Position numbers and translations under genes: made by a program
Assembly (NCBI RefSeq): GCF_000834635.1
Contig: NZ_JXQV01000009.1
Location: 310,001-374,000 of the forward strand
DNA length: 64,000 bases
From: Agrobacterium tumefaciens
GTDB lineage: Bacteria; Pseudomonadota; Alphaproteobacteria; Rhizobiales; Rhizobiaceae
Direction of reading: 5' to 3'
Notes under the pieces: generated by a model
What the model was told of the DNA's origin: nothing
Database searches by the model: none
The model's input: only the letters and a program-made list of their open reading frames with translations
Shown: positions 62,473 through 64,000 of the stretch, piece after piece
How positions within the stretch are numbered: the stretch's first letter is position 1
How the letters are laid out: each line of letters begins with the position of its first letter

Positions 62473-64000
62473 TCAGAACGTCATGCTGATACGGCCGCCA
62501 ATGGTGCGGTCCTGACCAAGCTGGTAGAGGTTGCCAAGGCCGGGGTACTGGAAGCCGTAGGTCGTGTAGGTCTTGTCGAACACATTCGTCACGAAGGCTT
62601 CAGCCGTTATCGTCTCCTCAAGCTCCCATTTCACGCCGAGATCGACAAGTGCATAACCCTCCTGGCCGATTGTGTTGGTCTCGTCGAAATAATGCTCGCC
62701 GACATAGGTGACGCCTGCATAGGGAATGAGCGCGCCGCGCCCGCTTTCCAGCTCAAAGCGATAATCCACCATGAGGTTGGCGGTAAATTCCGGCGCATAG
62801 GGCACCGTGTTGCCCGTCAGGTCAGCGCCGGGTGTGACAGGATTTTTGTAGTCGGTAAATCGCGTATGGTTGTAGGCAAGCCCCGCCGTGACGCCGATTT
62901 CATCTGTCGGTTTTGCACGGACCTTGAGGTCGATACCCTTGGCAGTCACCTCACCGACATTCTGCAGATACTGGAACGGCTGCGTGCCGACGAACATCTG
63001 GTAGTCCTTGGTGATGTTGTAATAGGCCGAAAGCTGCGCTTCCAGCGTACCCGTCTCGTTGCGGTACTTGAGCCCGGTTTCACCATTATAGGTGTTCTGC
63101 GGATCATAGGTGAAGGCAATGTTGGCGGGCGCCACGTTACGGGTAAAGCCACCAGCCTTGAAGCCCGTGCTGAACAGGCCATAGACCCGCCATTCGTCGC
63201 TCAGCCCATAACTTGCGCCAAGCTTCGGCGATAGCGCCGTGGATGAATCACTATCGTTCAGCGTGATGCCGCCCGTCGCTTCCGCTGCTGCGCGCTCGTA
63301 GTCCAGCCGCAGGCCGGGCGAAATGTCCAGCCGGTCCGTCACATGCCATGTCACATCACCGAAGAGAGCGTAGGAATCGATCTTCTGGTTCGAAATCTGC
63401 GCGGAAGCCGGCACGTTTCTGGTGAAATCGAGATGCTGATAGTACATCCCGGCCACGTAATCGATCGCGTTGCCCTGGTCCGGGTTGGAAGCGATGCGCA
63501 GTTCCTGGCTCAGCGTCCATTGTTTTTCAGGCGTGTAGCTGCCGAAGATCGTGCGGTCGAGATCGCTCTTCTGGTAGCCAGTCAGCGCGGTGATGGTGGC
63601 GGCACCGAGGTCATAGGCCGTCGTCACGCCAAAATTCCAGGTGTCGAGTTCGTATTTCGACGGTGCAGGAAAAGCGATGCGGTCCTCCAGCATCGATTCC
63701 AGCGTAAAATATTCTTCTTTGGAGGTCACCCTGCCGTGGCCCGCGCTCACCATCACATCCAGAGGGCTGTCCGATGGGGCATAGCGCAACCGCATCTGGC
63801 CGTTAATGTCTCTCGTCCCGCCCACGTCTTCGCCGGTCATGGTCGTCAGTGTGTCATTGCCATCAAGGAAGGAAAAGTTGGCGTCGCCGTAGAGAACGTC
63901 GTTGATGATCGGCGCGCTGGCATGGAAGGTGCCGCCTGCGCCCTGATTGCTGACATTGGCGTCAAAGCCGGCGCGCGCCTCGTTATCCGGCTTGCGGGTC
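62473..64000 (-). CDS. TonB-dependent receptor, 5' end outside window
   Basis: At least 509 residues of an outer-membrane beta-barrel are present; the frame is open to the right edge, so the plug domain and signal peptide are missing. Beta-strand repeats with alternating aromatic residues are visible, for example NGETGLKYRNETGTLEAQLSAYYN split by turns. The C-terminus ends in RTIGGRISMTF with the terminal Phe required for outer-membrane insertion. It imports an iron chelate or other ligand with TonB energy. It appears to be co-transcribed with the FAD monooxygenase. Confidence 0.9.
   Translation of the reverse strand, partial: TRKPDNEARAGFDANVSNQGAGGTFHASAPIINDVLYGDANFSFLDGNDTLTTMTGEDVGGTRDINGQMRLRYAPSDSPLDVMVSAGHGRVTSKEEYFTLESMLEDRIAFPAPSKYELDTWNFGVTTAYDLGAATITALTGYQKSDLDRTIFGSYTPEKQWTLSQELRIASNPDQGNAIDYVAGMYYQHLDFTRNVPASAQISNQKIDSYALFGDVTWHVTDRLDISPGLRLDYERAAAEATGGITLNDSDSSTALSPKLGASYGLSDEWRVYGLFSTGFKAGGFTRNVAPANIAFTYDPQNTYNGETGLKYRNETGTLEAQLSAYYNITKDYQMFVGTQPFQYLQNVGEVTAKGIDLKVRAKPTDEIGVTAGLAYNHTRFTDYKNPVTPGADLTGNTVPYAPEFTANLMVDYRFELESGRGALIPYAGVTYVGEHYFDETNTIGQEGYALVDLGVKWELEETITAEAFVTNVFDKTYTTYGFQYPGLGNLYQLGQDRTIGGRISMTF

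Noticed and set aside
1..64000. Search by eye for CRISPR arrays, insertion sequences, integrases and tRNA genes
   Set aside because: No direct-repeat arrays, transposase genes or cloverleaf-like sequences were noticed. A dedicated tRNA or repeat search could still find something missed by eye.

Overview
The window looks like a chromosomal segment of an alphaproteobacterium of the Rhizobiaceae, most like Agrobacterium/Rhizobium. The evidence is gene content and order: sciP, fliJ, ctrA, chpT and a DUF1134/eipA gene lie close together; purA is followed by a large membrane-anchored protein and rpoH; and there are paralogous bacterial Ku genes, a complete liv operon and HWE-kinase signalling. No rRNA, tRNA, insertion sequence, CRISPR array or integrase was seen. 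Most genes are well-packed core genes; the right-hand third (43.6-64 kb) is more accessory.

Layout. 1-4.5 kb: the end of a receiver-domain gene and a LuxR-type response regulator, a small secreted protein, an NTPase and a polysaccharide deacetylase. 3.4-9.0 kb: leftward branched-chain amino acid transport genes (livK, a small membrane gene, livFGMH). 9.3-11.2 kb: cysQ and a lone DUF2793 gene. 11.5-16.2 kb: a cell-cycle block (sciP, fliJ, ctrA, chpT, eipA) with CtrA-like boxes and clustered GANTC sites, plus two broken genes: a GFA-family gene with an in-frame amber codon and a GNAT gene with a one-base frameshift. 16.4-26.9 kb: envelope and housekeeping genes (coiled-coil membrane protein, EamA exporter, purA, rpoH, rluD, rRNA methyltransferase, lytic transglycosylase). 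27.0-31.7 kb: a quinone-detoxification pair (mhqD-mhqO type), a siderophore-interacting reductase, ung and a glyoxalase. 31.7-35.5 kb: haem uptake (hmuTUV) divergent from an IsdG-like haem oxygenase and a HutX-like haem carrier. 35.7-43.5 kb: purU, a proline-rich secreted protein, and a tricarboxylate transport region (tctE, tctD, a periplasmic binding protein, tctCBA).

43.6-52.5 kb is a stress island: dps, an HWE histidine kinase with a single-domain response regulator, two convergent ku genes, a PepSY-like secreted protein, a glycine-rich general stress protein and a large-subunit katE catalase. Several of these genes, and the small secreted gene at 1.6 kb, have a GGAAC-N16-[C/G]GTT element just upstream. 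This is the known promoter pattern of the alphaproteobacterial general stress sigma factor EcfG/RpoE2.

52.5-60.5 kb holds the most unusual locus: four tightly linked, mostly overlapping glycosyltransferase genes. The third encodes a three-part fusion (GT4, Gfo/Idh/MocA oxidoreductase, zinc-type MDR dehydrogenase) and the fourth a GT4-glycoside hydrolase fusion. A stress-type promoter motif lies just before the second gene. This is the best candidate for an undescribed system: a possibly stress-induced pathway for making and trimming a glycan. The window ends with small hypothetical genes, a FAD monooxygenase and the 3' part of a TonB-dependent receptor that runs off the right edge.
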